DNA of 64,000 bases from an uncultured Sphingomonadaceae bacterium (GTDB lineage Bacteria > Pseudomonadota > Alphaproteobacteria > Sphingomonadales > Sphingomonadaceae). The position numbers and the translations under genes are program-made. The notes beneath the pieces were generated by a model. That model was given only the letters and a program-made list of their open reading frames with translations. It had not been told where the DNA came from and did no database searches. Positions 25,321 through 34,224 of this stretch are shown one piece after another (position 1 is the stretch's first letter; the number at the start of each line of letters is the position of its first letter). The stretch spans positions 86,519-150,518 of the forward strand of contig CAIQHF010000038.1 of the NCBI GenBank assembly GCA_903871605.1. The letters are read 5' to 3'.

Positions 25321-26979
25321 ATGACCGAGACCTTCGACTATATCATCGTCGGCGCGGGGTCCGCCGGCTGCGTGCTCGCCGATCGGCTGAGCGCCGGCGG
25401 CCAGGCGACCGTGCTGCTGCTCGAATATGGCGGATCGGACCGCTCGGTGGTGATCCAGATGCCGAGCGCGCTGTCGATCCCGATGAACCGCGATCGCTAC
25501 AATTGGCGCTACGAGACCGAGCCCGAGCCGCATCTCGGCGGGCGACGGATGCACACGCCGCGCGGCAAGGTGATCGGCGGCTCGTCGTCGATCAACGGGA
25601 TGGTCTATGTGCGTGGCAACCCGATGGATTTCGAGCGCTGGCGAAGCGAGGGCGCGGCGGGCTGGGGCTATGCCGACGTGCTGCCCTATTTCCGGCGCGC
25701 CGAAATGCGCGAGGAGGGCGGCGACGGCTATCGCGGGGGCGAGGGCAGGCTCCACACGCGCTACGGCGCGATGCGCAATCCGCTCTATCGGGCGTTCCTG
25801 AACGCCGCCGAGCAGGCGGGCTATCCACTCACCGACGATATCAATGGCGGGCAGCAGGAGGGCTTCGGCCGGATGGACATGACGGTCCACAAGGGCCGTC
25901 GCTGGAGCGCCGCCAACGCCTATCTGAGGCCCGCCCTGGCGCGGCCCAACCTCAGGCTGGTCACCCACGCGCTCGCCGACCGCATCCTGTTCGAGGGGCG
26001 CCGCGCGGTCGGAATCGCCTATCGGCGCGGCGCCAGCGAGCACCACGCGATGGCGCGGCGCGAGCTGATCGTCTCAGGCGGGCCGATCAATTCGCCGCAG
26101 CTTCTCAAGCTCTCGGGCGTCGGCCCCGCCGACGAGCTGCGCGCGCTCGGCATCCCCGTCGTCCACGACCTGCCGGGGGTGGGGGAGAATCTGCAGGACC
26201 ATCTCGAATTCTATTTCCAGATGGAATGCACGCAGCCGGTGTCGCTCTTCTCGGCGATGAACCCATGGTCGAAGGCGGCGATCGGCGCGCGCTGGCTGCT
26301 CCGCAAGGACGGGCTGGGGGCGACCAACCATTTCGAGAGCTGCGGCTTCATCCGCAGTCGCGCCGGCATCCGTTACCCCGACATCCAGTTCCACTTCCTT
26401 CCGCTCGCGGTCGCCTATGACGGCAGCACGATGGCCGAGGGGCATGGCTATCAGGCGCATGTCGGGCCGATGCGGTCGAAGAGCCGCGGCCATGTCCGGC
26501 TACGCAGCACGGACGCCGCCGAGAAGCCGCTGATCCGCTTCAACTATATGAGCCACCCCGACGACTGGACCGAGATGCGCGCCTGCGTCCGCCTGACGCG
26601 CGAGATCTTCGCACAACGGGCGCTCGCGCCGTTCACCGGCCGCGAGCTCCAGCCCGGCGCCGATGTCGTCACCGACGAGGCGATCGACGCCTTCGTGCGC
26701 GACAAGGTGGAGAGCGCCTATCATCCCTCGTGCACCTGCAAGATTGGCGGCGACGACGATCCCATGGCGGTGGTCGACGCCGAGTTGCGCGTGCGCGGGG
26801 TCGAGGGGCTGCGCGTGGTCGATTCGTCGGTGATGCCGTCGGTGACGACGGGCAATCTCAACGCGCCGACGATCATGATCGGCGAGAAGGGGGCGGACCA
26901 CATCCTCGGCCGCGGGCTGCTCGCGCCGTCCAACGCGCACTATCATCGCGCCGAGCGCTGGGAGAGCGCGCAGCGCTGA
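25321..26979 (+). CDS. betA: Choline dehydrogenase BetA (GMC oxidoreductase)
   Basis: A 552-residue FAD enzyme that oxidises choline to betaine aldehyde, usually at the inner membrane. The FAD-binding [14 protein letters not shown] is at the N terminus. GMC signature 1 is [20 protein letters not shown] and signature 2 lies around [19 protein letters not shown]. The active-site [20 protein letters not shown] supplies the catalytic His, and [15 protein letters not shown] the second active-site residue. Length matches E. coli BetA. I prefer the ATG at 25321; a TTG at 25306 overlaps the betB stop and would add five residues. It sits 11 bp after the BetI-BetB fusion and must share its transcript. 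Its product is the substrate of BetB, and both would answer to BetI. It ends 4 bp from the convergent phosphatase gene. Confidence 0.95.
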   Translation: MTETFDYIIVGAGSAGCVLADRLSAGGQATVLLLEYGGSDRSVVIQMPSALSIPMNRDRYNWRYETEPEPHLGGRRMHTPRGKVIGGSSSINGMVYVRGNPMDFERWRSEGAAGWGYADVLPYFRRAEMREEGGDGYRGGEGRLHTRYGAMRNPLYRAFLNAAEQAGYPLTDDINGGQQEGFGRMDMTVHKGRRWSAANAYLRPALARPNLRLVTHALADRILFEGRRAVGIAYRRGASEHHAMARRELIVSGGPINSPQLLKLSGVGPADELRALGIPVVHDLPGVGENLQDHLEFYFQMECTQPVSLFSAMNPWSKAAIGARWLLRKDGLGATNHFESCGFIRSRAGIRYPDIQFHFLPLAVAYDGSTMAEGHGYQAHVGPMRSKSRGHVRLRSTDAAEKPLIRFNYMSHPDDWTEMRACVRLTREIFAQRALAPFTGRELQPGADVVTDEAIDAFVRDKVESAYHPSCTCKIGGDDDPMAVVDAELRVRGVEGLRVVDSSVMPSVTTGNLNAPTIMIGEKGADHILGRGLLAPSNAHYHRAERWESAQR

Positions 26980-26983
26980 GGCG

Positions 26984-28024
26984 TCAGCGCGCGAGCATCT
27001 CTTGCGGTGCGACGACCCAGCCGCGATCGGCGCCGAGCGGCGGCGTCAGTTTCGCCGCGGCCTCGCTCGCCGCGCGTCGCGTCCGTTCGCCGCGCAGCGC
27101 AGGCGTCGCGCTGCCGTGGCGATCCACCCAGATACGTACGCCGCCCGCGTAGAACAGCATCGGCCAGTCGCTCGGGCTGTCGCCGGCGGCGAGGACCGGG
27201 CGGCGGACCGGATCGATATAGGCCTGGATGCCGCCGACCTTGCCCTCGTACCAGGTGAGCGGCGTCCACAGCGTCGGCGTCATCACCATCCGCGCGTGGC
27301 GGGCGGGCGTGTAGGCGGCATCGAGGAAATGCCCCGCGGCGATCTGCTGCCGCGCGGTCGTGACGCTGCCGTCAGCGGGATCGCGCAGCAGCAGCGTGAC
27401 GCCGATCACGTCCTGCGGCGCGATGTCGAGCCCGTAGCGCGGATCGGCGGCAACCATCCGTGCCAGCTCCTCCGAGGCGGCAGTGACCAGATAGACACGC
27501 ACACCATGCGTGCGCAGATAGGCGAAGAGCTGGCGCTGCGCGGCCATCACGCGCGGCGGCATCACCGTGTCGGACACCGTCCTCCCGTCCACCCGGTAGC
27601 GCACCGGGATCGGTTTCGCGCCGGCGATCATCCGGTCGACCTCGCGCTTGAGCGTGCCGAGCGGAATCCCCGAGAAGATCTGCGCCACCCAGGGGTAGCA
27701 GAGCTTGTCGTCGACGTCGCAGAGGCGCCGGTAATAGCCGTAGAGGCTCTCGCCCGGGCGCAGCGGGATCGGCGCGAGCGCCGGGTCGAGCTTCGCGGCG
27801 GACAGCATCCCCTCATTTTCGAGATAGGGGAGCAGCGCCTCCTCGATATCGTATTTCCAGCTGGTATTGTCGCCGTCGAAGGTGGCGTAGGAGCCCGCCG
27901 GGGCATGGTCGACCGCGGCCTCGATCGACGCGCGCGCGGCCTGCGGCCACAGGTCGAGCGGCGTCGCGACGGCGGCGGCCGGCAACAGCGCGCCGACCAT
28001 CCAAGCCAGCAGCGCGCGCCTCAC
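26984..28024 (-). CDS. pchP: Secreted HAD-family phosphorylcholine phosphatase
   Basis: A 346-residue protein with a signal peptide (LLAWMVGALLPAAAVA) and a HAD fold. Motif I is FDGDNTSW, with Asp near 50 and 52 as nucleophile and acid/base, and it continues into DIEEALLPYLENEG; Pseudomonas PchP has the same DxDNTS...D.EEAL pattern. Motif II is in VYLVTAASEELARM and the motif IV acids are in LAAGDSPSDWPML. It would split phosphocholine into choline and phosphate in the periplasm. The start is GTG at 28024, overlapping the phospholipase C stop (GTGA), so it is coupled to the enzyme that makes its substrate. The exact substrate is inferred from the family and this coupling. Confidence 0.88.
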   Translation of the reverse strand: MRRALLAWMVGALLPAAAVATPLDLWPQAARASIEAAVDHAPAGSYATFDGDNTSWKYDIEEALLPYLENEGMLSAAKLDPALAPIPLRPGESLYGYYRRLCDVDDKLCYPWVAQIFSGIPLGTLKREVDRMIAGAKPIPVRYRVDGRTVSDTVMPPRVMAAQRQLFAYLRTHGVRVYLVTAASEELARMVAADPRYGLDIAPQDVIGVTLLLRDPADGSVTTARQQIAAGHFLDAAYTPARHARMVMTPTLWTPLTWYEGKVGGIQAYIDPVRRPVLAAGDSPSDWPMLFYAGGVRIWVDRHGSATPALRGERTRRAASEAAAKLTPPLGADRGWVVAPQEMLAR

Positions 28025-30087
28025 GCCATCGTCGCCTGCCCGATCGCGGGATCCGATCGGCTCGGCCGTCCCGTCTCGACATGGCCGGCGAAGCGGCGGC
28101 TCCAGCCCGTGCCCGGCTGCTCGACGGCGAAATCATACCAATGGTCGCTCGCCGCGACCGGATAGCGCAGCGTCCGGCTCGCGCCGGGCGCCAGCGTCAC
28201 GGTCCGGTGCATGCCGCCATAGGCGATCGGCCGCAACGCAAGCGTCGTCGGCGCCGCACCATGGTTGGCGAGATGGACGAGGATCGTGTCGCCGTCCGCC
28301 GACGGGTCGATAGACGCGAGCGCCGATCGCTCGCCGTGGCCGTCGCCGGCAAAGCCGCGCAGGAAGCCATTGGGCCCGTGCACCGCGACCGCATAGGGCC
28401 GGCGGGTGGAGAGACCGGGCAGCGTGTCGGCGAGCGCGGTGCCGGCGGCGAGGCTGTAGCTCCACGGGCCGACATGCTGGTCGGGCGCATAGGCGGTGAA
28501 CACCGCGCCCGCAGCGCCGTCGTTGACGAAGGCGAGCGTCAATCCGCCATCGGCCCCCGCAGGGCGCTCGTGGACATGCAGCCGATAGGGCAGCGCGCGC
28601 GCCGGCCGCTGACCCGGTTCCTGGAGCGGCAGCGTGCCATGCGCCGGGATGGCGGGCGGCGGCAGCTTGGCCTCGGCCATCACGCGCTGCATCGCGTCGG
28701 CCGTGCGGGGCAGCACGCCCAGCGCCGAGCCGTCGGCATCGGCGAAATCGAACATCGTGGTGAGGTCGCCCGTCACCATCCGGCGCCAGGGGCTGATATT
28801 GGGCTCCATCACGCCGAAGCGCCGCTCGAGGAAGCGGATCACCGAGGTGTGGTCGAACAGCTGCGAATTGACCCAGCCGCCACGCGACCAGGGCGAGACG
28901 ACGATCAGCGGCACGCGTGGGCCGAGCCCGACCGCCTGGCCGCGATAATCCTCGCCTTGCGGATCGACGCTGCTCTTGCCCTGCGCCGCGGTGAGCGCGG
29001 GGACGGGCGGGGGGACATGATCGAAAAATCCGTCATTCTCGTCGTAATTGAGGATCAGCGCGGTCTTCGCCCAAACCTCGGGATTGGCGACGAGCGCCGC
29101 GATCAGCCTGGCGGTGAGCGACTCGCCGAGCGCGGGCGGCGCCTCGGGATGCTCGGAATATTTGGTGGGCGCCACGATCCACGAGACCTGCGGTAGCGTC
29201 CCGCCGGCGACGTCAGCGGCAAAGGCGGCTACGAGATGCTCGGCCTGGCTCTGCTCGGCGTTGGCGGCGGTTGAGCCGGCGACGATCGAGCGGCCGCGTT
29301 GATAGAGAATATGGTCGGCCGGCAGGCCGCGGAAGCGCTTGAAGAAGGCGAGCGAGTTGTCGCCGAAATTGTCATATTCCTGGTAGAGCTTCCACGAGAC
29401 GCCCGAGGCCTGGAGGCGTTCGGCGTAGGTCGTCCAGCCCGCGGCTTCGAAGCCGGGCTTGTCCTTTGCGGCGTCGCCGGTCCAGTTGGCGTCGTCGGCG
29501 TTGGAGACCGCCTGCGCACCCGCATCGCCGACCGACAGCCCGCTGGTGCCGGTGAACAGGAACATGCGGTTGGGGTTGGTCGGGCCGTGGATCGAGGCAT
29601 GATAGCCGTCGGCGATCGTGAAGGCGTCGGCGAGCGCGTGATAATAGGGGATGTCCGCGCGGCGGAAATGCGCCATCGTCAGCGGCGTCTTGTGCTTGAC
29701 CCAGACGTCGTAGTTCGCCCACTCGGCGGCGTCGCCCTTCCAGCTATGATCGAGGCTCTTGATCAGCTGTCCGCTGGTCGTCGCGCTGTCCATGTGGAAG
29801 GGCAGCAGTTCGCCTAGACCATCGGCGCCGGGCTGGTGGAACACGCTCCTGCCGCCGCGCAGCGTCACCGGACGCGGATCGCCATAGCCGCGCACGCCGG
29901 CGAGCGTGCCGAAATAATGATCGAACGAGCGGTTCTCCTGCATCAGGATCACGACATGCTCGACGTCGCGGATCGATCCGGTGCGGCGGTTGGCGGGCAG
30001 CGTCAGCGCCTGTGCGACGCCGGCGGGCAGCGTGCCCGCGGCCACCATCGCGGCGACGGCCTTGAGAAGGTCACGACGGTCCGTCAT
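28021..30087 (-). CDS. Phosphocholine-specific phospholipase C, Tat-exported
   Basis: A 688-residue non-haemolytic/haemolytic PlcN/PlcH-type enzyme. The N terminus has a twin-arginine signal (TDRRDLLKAVAAMVAAGTLP). The catalytic phosphoesterase domain begins VEHVVILMQENRSFDHYFG and includes GPTNPNRMFLFTG, ILNYDENDGFFDHVPPP and VPLIVVSPWSRGGWVNSQLFDHTSVIRFLE. Two C-terminal DUF756-type beta domains follow (PYRLHVHERPAG ... FVNDGAAGAVF; LRYPVAASDHWYDFAV). It hydrolyses phosphatidylcholine or sphingomyelin outside the cytoplasm, releasing phosphocholine for the coupled phosphatase. GGAGG precedes the ATG at 30087. Its promoter region carries two candidate BetI sites and no Pho box, which suggests choline rather than phosphate control. 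Confidence 0.95.
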   Translation of the reverse strand: MTDRRDLLKAVAAMVAAGTLPAGVAQALTLPANRRTGSIRDVEHVVILMQENRSFDHYFGTLAGVRGYGDPRPVTLRGGRSVFHQPGADGLGELLPFHMDSATTSGQLIKSLDHSWKGDAAEWANYDVWVKHKTPLTMAHFRRADIPYYHALADAFTIADGYHASIHGPTNPNRMFLFTGTSGLSVGDAGAQAVSNADDANWTGDAAKDKPGFEAAGWTTYAERLQASGVSWKLYQEYDNFGDNSLAFFKRFRGLPADHILYQRGRSIVAGSTAANAEQSQAEHLVAAFAADVAGGTLPQVSWIVAPTKYSEHPEAPPALGESLTARLIAALVANPEVWAKTALILNYDENDGFFDHVPPPVPALTAAQGKSSVDPQGEDYRGQAVGLGPRVPLIVVSPWSRGGWVNSQLFDHTSVIRFLERRFGVMEPNISPWRRMVTGDLTTMFDFADADGSALGVLPRTADAMQRVMAEAKLPPPAIPAHGTLPLQEPGQRPARALPYRLHVHERPAGADGGLTLAFVNDGAAGAVFTAYAPDQHVGPWSYSLAAGTALADTLPGLSTRRPYAVAVHGPNGFLRGFAGDGHGERSALASIDPSADGDTILVHLANHGAAPTTLALRPIAYGGMHRTVTLAPGASRTLRYPVAASDHWYDFAVEQPGTGWSRRFAGHVETGRPSRSDPAIGQATMA

Positions 30088-30141
30088 CGGGGAACGCCTC
30101 CATGCGCGTGGATCGCAGCGAAGCCTGCGTCCTAACCCGGA

Positions 30142-30157
30142 TTGAATATGCGCTCAA
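30142..30157. promoter_or_regulatory. Candidate BetI-type operator upstream of phospholipase C (proximal)
   Basis: TTGAATATGCGCTCAA shares the TTGA-N8-TCAA frame with the other sites and lies 55 bp upstream of the phospholipase C start. Inner symmetry is partial. Confidence 0.4.
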
Positions 30158-30243
30158 GCGGCGGTGCGGCGGACGGCCGCGCGTGGCTGCCACCGATCCT
30201 GCGCGCTGCCGATGCCGTCAACGCGGCAAAGCCCGCGCCGCGA

Positions 30244-30259
30244 TTGAACATCTGTTCAA
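30244..30259. promoter_or_regulatory. Candidate BetI operator upstream of phospholipase C (distal)
   Basis: TTGAACATCTGTTCAA has perfect 7-bp arms around TC and is the best-formed of the four sites. It differs from the betI-betB site by one base pair in each arm (A/T for G/C) plus the last base. It lies about 155 bp upstream of the phospholipase start and just beyond the end of the TonB receptor gene. Confidence 0.55.
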
Positions 30260-30321
30260 GCGTGACGCGGTCCCGCCCACCGCGAGCGCGTGTCCTTACG
30301 CGCCCCCGTCTCGGCCGGTTG

Positions 30322-32961
30322 TCAGAAGCTGTAGCCGACCTTGACGCCGTAGGTCATCGGCCGGATCACGACCTCGGATTTGATGAACTGCGCCGAGGAG
30401 GTGAAGGTGCTGGCGTGGCTGTTGGTCAGGTTCTCGCCGAACAGCGACACGGTCCATGCGTCGCGCTGCATCCCGATCTGGGCATCGAGCAGCGTGTAGG
30501 CCGACATGCGGTAGCGCAGCAGCGTGGTGCCCGGGATGACCACGCCGTCGCCCGACGGGTAGGTCGAGGGCTGATTGTAGGTCGCGCCCGTGTAGGACAC
30601 GCCACCGGCGACGAAATAGCCGAGCCCCGCGCCCCCCAGCCACTCGTAGCGCGCGCGCAGGTCGGCCTGGACGTGCGGCGCATAGGGCAGGCTCGAGCCT
30701 TCGGAACCGAACGGCGTCTGCAGCGGGATCTCGACGCCGCTCTTATAGTAGGAGGTGATGCACTTGCCGAAGCTCGTCGACCCGGCGACGTTGGAGATGA
30801 AGCAGGGCGACGAGACCTGCTTGCTGTCGTTGTAGGTGGCGCCGATCTGGACGCTGAGCCCCGAGATCGGCCGCGCGACGATCTGCGCCTCGATCCCCTT
30901 GACGTGGAAATTGGCGCCGTTGGTGACGAAGCTGGTGTTGCCGAAGCCGCCGGCCGGGTTGAAGAACCCGATCTGCACATTGTTCCAGTCCATATAATAG
31001 GCGGAGAGATTGAGCTGGACCTTGTGGTCGAACAGGTCGGTCTTGAGGCCGATCTCGTAGTTGGTGAGCGTATCGGGCTTGTAGCCATTGGGGCGCAGCA
31101 GCTGCGCGGTGCCGTTGATGTCGGGCAGGATCAGCTTGGTCGCGCGGTTGAAGCCGCCTGGGCGGAAGCCCTGGCTGAACGTCGCATAGACCAGCGTGTG
31201 ATCCGCGGGCTTCCACGACAGCGACGCGCGGCTCTTGAAGCCGTGATAGACGACATGATCGTTATTGGCGTCGATATTGACGTTGCCCGATCCGGCGACC
31301 GCGCAGACCATCGTTTGATAGCAGTTGCTGGCATAGGTCTCGAACTGCGAGCCGACCTCGAATTCCTTATAGTGATAATAGCGCGTGCCGCCGGTCAGCG
31401 TCAGGTTGGGCAGGATGTCGACATCGACTGAGCCGAAGAAGGCATATTGGTCGTAGCCGCGCTGCACGTCCTCGCCGAACGCGGTGTTGCTGGGCTCGAG
31501 CCCGGGCTGGTTGGCGGTCGAACCCGGGACGGTCTGGACGACGCCCGAGCAGGCGGCGTCCGCCGCGATTAGCGCGGTGGTGCAGGTCGGGATCGTCTTA
31601 TAGTCGAAATTCATCACGTCCTTGATGCGGAAGCGCTCCTGATAGGCGCCGACGATCAGGCGGATCCGCTTGTCATCCGGGGTCGAGATGCGGAGCTCGT
31701 TGCTCAGATGCGTGTTGCGCACCGTGTCGTGCCAATAGGCGACCGGCGAGTAGCAATAGGGCGTGCCCGATCCCCAGCCGGTGCTGCCGCCGGTGCACTG
31801 ATAATACATGCCGCCGCCGGTGCGCGAATAATTGCTGTAATCCTGCTGCGTCTCGATATGCCGGTTCATATAGGCGCCGGTATAGACGACCTTGAGGAAG
31901 TCGCCGATCTTGCCGTTGAGCGTCCACGCCGTGTTCGAATAGCTGTCCTTGTTGTAGCTGGGCGTGAATACCGTGGTCTGCAGTGCGCCGAGCGGCTGGA
32001 AGTCCGAGCCGGTCGGGTAGGTGGCGAAGGTGCCCTGCGCGTCCATCCGCTGATAGCTTTCGGAGACGAGCAAATCCCAATCGGGCGCGATCGCGAGCTT
32101 CGCCGAGATGCGGCCACCGGTATAGTCGACCGGATTGAAGTTCTTTTTGGCCAGCGCATAATTATTATACTGGCCGTCATTGGCCTGTTGGCTCGCCGGC
32201 AGCGTCTTGCCGCCATTGTTGAGATAGTAATTGCCCGAGTCCGAATCCGAGCGCGTGAAGCTGCTCGGCACGTTGTCGATATAGCCGCCGCGATGATCGT
32301 CGTAGAACACTGCGCGGACCGCGAGGCGATCCTGGATGATCGGGATGTTGATCGTCGCGTTGAACGAGCCGTTGGGCGCGCCGCCGACGGTCCCGCCCGC
32401 GCTACCCTCGATATGCCCGCCGAAATCGTGGAGGTTGGGCTTGTTGGTGATGTAGCGCACCGCGCCGGCTTCCGCGCCGCCGCCGAACAGCGTGCCCTGC
32501 GGCCCCTCGAGCACCTCGACGCGCTCCATGTCGGCCATGTAGACGTCGGCGTTGCGCGCCGGGAACTGCATCGACTGGTCGTCGAGATACAGCGCGACGT
32601 TGGGGAAATAGGCGATCGTCGCGGACGACTGGTTGCCCGCGAAGCCCGTCGACAGGCCGCGCATGAAGATCGCGCCAGAGCCCGGGCCGTTGCTGCCGAA
32701 GGTGACGTTGGGGGTATATTTGAGCAGGTCGTTGAACGTGGTGACGTTGAGCTTGGACAGCGTGTCGCCGCTCAGCGCCTGGACGGTCAGCGGCACCTTT
32801 TGGATGCTTTCGTTGCGACGCTGCGCGGTGACGATGATGTCGCCGTTCGACGCCTGCGGCGCCGACGTGTCGACCGGCGCGGCGGCGGTATCGGCCGCGG
32901 TCGCGGCGGTGCCGCCCAGCAGCGCGACGAGCGCGCAGGAGATCAGATAGTCGGCCTTCAT
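30322..32961 (-). CDS. TonB-dependent outer-membrane receptor
   Basis: An 879-residue receptor. It has a signal peptide (LISCALVALLGGTAATAA), a TonB-box-like DIIVTAQRRNESIQKVPLTV, and a plug domain with DLLKYTPNVTFG, MERVEVLEGPQGTLFGGGAE and AVRYITNKPN. A long beta-barrel follows and ends YGVKVGYSF with the C-terminal Phe needed for barrel insertion. The 'QRRNESIQKVPLTV' type is very common in sphingomonads and takes up varied organic compounds. It follows the phospholipase C/phosphatase genes on the same strand, transcribed towards them, with 234 bp between. Import of a choline- or lipid-derived compound is plausible but only inferred. GGGGG lies before the ATG at 32961. Confidence 0.93.
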   Translation of the reverse strand: MKADYLISCALVALLGGTAATAADTAAAPVDTSAPQASNGDIIVTAQRRNESIQKVPLTVQALSGDTLSKLNVTTFNDLLKYTPNVTFGSNGPGSGAIFMRGLSTGFAGNQSSATIAYFPNVALYLDDQSMQFPARNADVYMADMERVEVLEGPQGTLFGGGAEAGAVRYITNKPNLHDFGGHIEGSAGGTVGGAPNGSFNATINIPIIQDRLAVRAVFYDDHRGGYIDNVPSSFTRSDSDSGNYYLNNGGKTLPASQQANDGQYNNYALAKKNFNPVDYTGGRISAKLAIAPDWDLLVSESYQRMDAQGTFATYPTGSDFQPLGALQTTVFTPSYNKDSYSNTAWTLNGKIGDFLKVVYTGAYMNRHIETQQDYSNYSRTGGGMYYQCTGGSTGWGSGTPYCYSPVAYWHDTVRNTHLSNELRISTPDDKRIRLIVGAYQERFRIKDVMNFDYKTIPTCTTALIAADAACSGVVQTVPGSTANQPGLEPSNTAFGEDVQRGYDQYAFFGSVDVDILPNLTLTGGTRYYHYKEFEVGSQFETYASNCYQTMVCAVAGSGNVNIDANNDHVVYHGFKSRASLSWKPADHTLVYATFSQGFRPGGFNRATKLILPDINGTAQLLRPNGYKPDTLTNYEIGLKTDLFDHKVQLNLSAYYMDWNNVQIGFFNPAGGFGNTSFVTNGANFHVKGIEAQIVARPISGLSVQIGATYNDSKQVSSPCFISNVAGSTSFGKCITSYYKSGVEIPLQTPFGSEGSSLPYAPHVQADLRARYEWLGGAGLGYFVAGGVSYTGATYNQPSTYPSGDGVVIPGTTLLRYRMSAYTLLDAQIGMQRDAWTVSLFGENLTNSHASTFTSSAQFIKSEVVIRPMTYGVKVGYSF

Positions 32962-33139
32962 GATATGCCCCCAAGTCGTATGATTACGAACCGTTGCGGG
33001 CGCTCTCGTCTGAATCGCCGATGCGGCGCCAAGTCTTTGGCTGAATGACCTGTATAGGCGAGAACTATGGCCGAGATCGTTACGGTGTCATCCACGCGTC
33101 ACAGCCCGGCGCTAGCCTGGAAACTGCTGCGAGTCGCGT

Positions 33140-34063
33140 TCACGCGAGGACGATCACCGTCGCCGGCTCGCTGGGTTCGGTCGCCTGTTCGCGGATCTGC
33201 GACACCACCGCCTTGAGCGCACGCATCAGGCTGCTGCGGCGCCGCTCGCTCTGGCAGAGCAGGAAGCTGCGCAGCTCGTAGGAGCGGCCCCCCGTATCGA
33301 GAGGTCGATAGTCGATCCGCCGGTCCGGCGGGCATTCGGAGGCGAAGAAGATGCTGACGCCGAGCCCGAGCGCGATCGCCTCGCGGATCGCCTCGCGCCC
33401 CTGGAACTCGAGCGTCGCTGCGGGAACGATGCCCGCGTCCGTCAGTGCGCGCTCGGTGAAGGCGCGCGTCTTCGACATCGCCTCGCGCGAGAGCAGCACC
33501 GCGTCGGCGAGCGCCTCGATCGGGATCGCCTCGAAGCGGGCGAGCGGGTGGCCGACGGGAACCGCGCAGCTCAGCCGGTCGGTATAGAGCGGATCATAGC
33601 TGAACATCGCGTCGGCGGGCGGGTCGCTCGCCAGCGCGGCGTCGATCTGCGCCTCGCTCAACCATTGCATCACCTCCTGCGCATTGCCGATCCGCACCTG
33701 GATGCCGGTCTGCGGGTGGCTCTGCCGGAACCGCGCCACCACGCGGGCCGCATAGGGCGGCGAATCGGAGCCGAGCCGCAGCATCCCGCCGGTCAGCGCC
33801 GAGGTCTCGCCGAGCATGTCGTCGATGTCGGCGGCGGTGGCGAAGAGGCGCTGGGTGAGTGTGAACAGGTCGCGCCCCGCCGCGGTCAACTTGAGCGGCG
33901 ACTTGCGATTCTCGAACAGCGCGACCGCGTGCCGCGCCTCGAGCGCCTTCAGTTGCTGCGATAGCGTCGGCTGCGAGACATTGAGGCGCCGCGCCGCGCG
34001 CGACACGCCACGCTCGACGGCGATGGCATGAAAGGCCCGCAAATGCTGGTAGCTCGCCGTCAT
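33140..34063 (-). CDS. LysR family transcriptional regulator
   Basis: A 307-residue LysR protein with an N-terminal winged helix (HLRAFHAIAVERGVSRAARR, LNVSQPTLSQQLKALEAR) and a C-terminal periplasmic-binding-like effector domain (residues about 90-300). It is divergent from the aminophosphonate operon starting at 34225. The 161-bp gap contains a 17-bp perfect dyad at 34121-34137. LysR genes in this position usually activate the divergent operon. The effector is probably 2-aminoethylphosphonate or a relative, which is inference. Confidence 0.9.
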   Translation of the reverse strand: MTASYQHLRAFHAIAVERGVSRAARRLNVSQPTLSQQLKALEARHAVALFENRKSPLKLTAAGRDLFTLTQRLFATAADIDDMLGETSALTGGMLRLGSDSPPYAARVVARFRQSHPQTGIQVRIGNAQEVMQWLSEAQIDAALASDPPADAMFSYDPLYTDRLSCAVPVGHPLARFEAIPIEALADAVLLSREAMSKTRAFTERALTDAGIVPAATLEFQGREAIREAIALGLGVSIFFASECPPDRRIDYRPLDTGGRSYELRSFLLCQSERRRSSLMRALKAVVSQIREQATEPSEPATVIVLA

Positions 34064-34120
34064 GATCGAGCGACGCTAGCGACATGCCGTGACGGATACG
34101 TGACGATTGTTGCGCCGCGA

Positions 34121-34137
34121 CATAGGCGTGGCCTATG
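34121..34137. promoter_or_regulatory. Perfect dyad in the LysR / aminophosphonate operon intergenic region
   Basis: CATAGGC-GTG-GCCTATG has 7-bp perfect arms and a 3-bp centre. It lies about 60 bp upstream of the LysR start and 90 bp upstream of the oxidoreductase start, a suitable place for the LysR recognition site. Confidence 0.5.
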
Positions 34138-34224
34138 CGTTGCATTCATCCAATGTCTTGGCGCATCGCACGCGATCGGACGACATGGGGCGTACCGCGT
34201 TAAGCTCGGCGGCGGAGGAAGCCT

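Noticed and set aside
30088..30321. Pho box upstream of phospholipase C
   Set aside because: I found no tandem CTGTCAT-like pair in this region; only the TTGA-N8-TCAA palindromes stand out.
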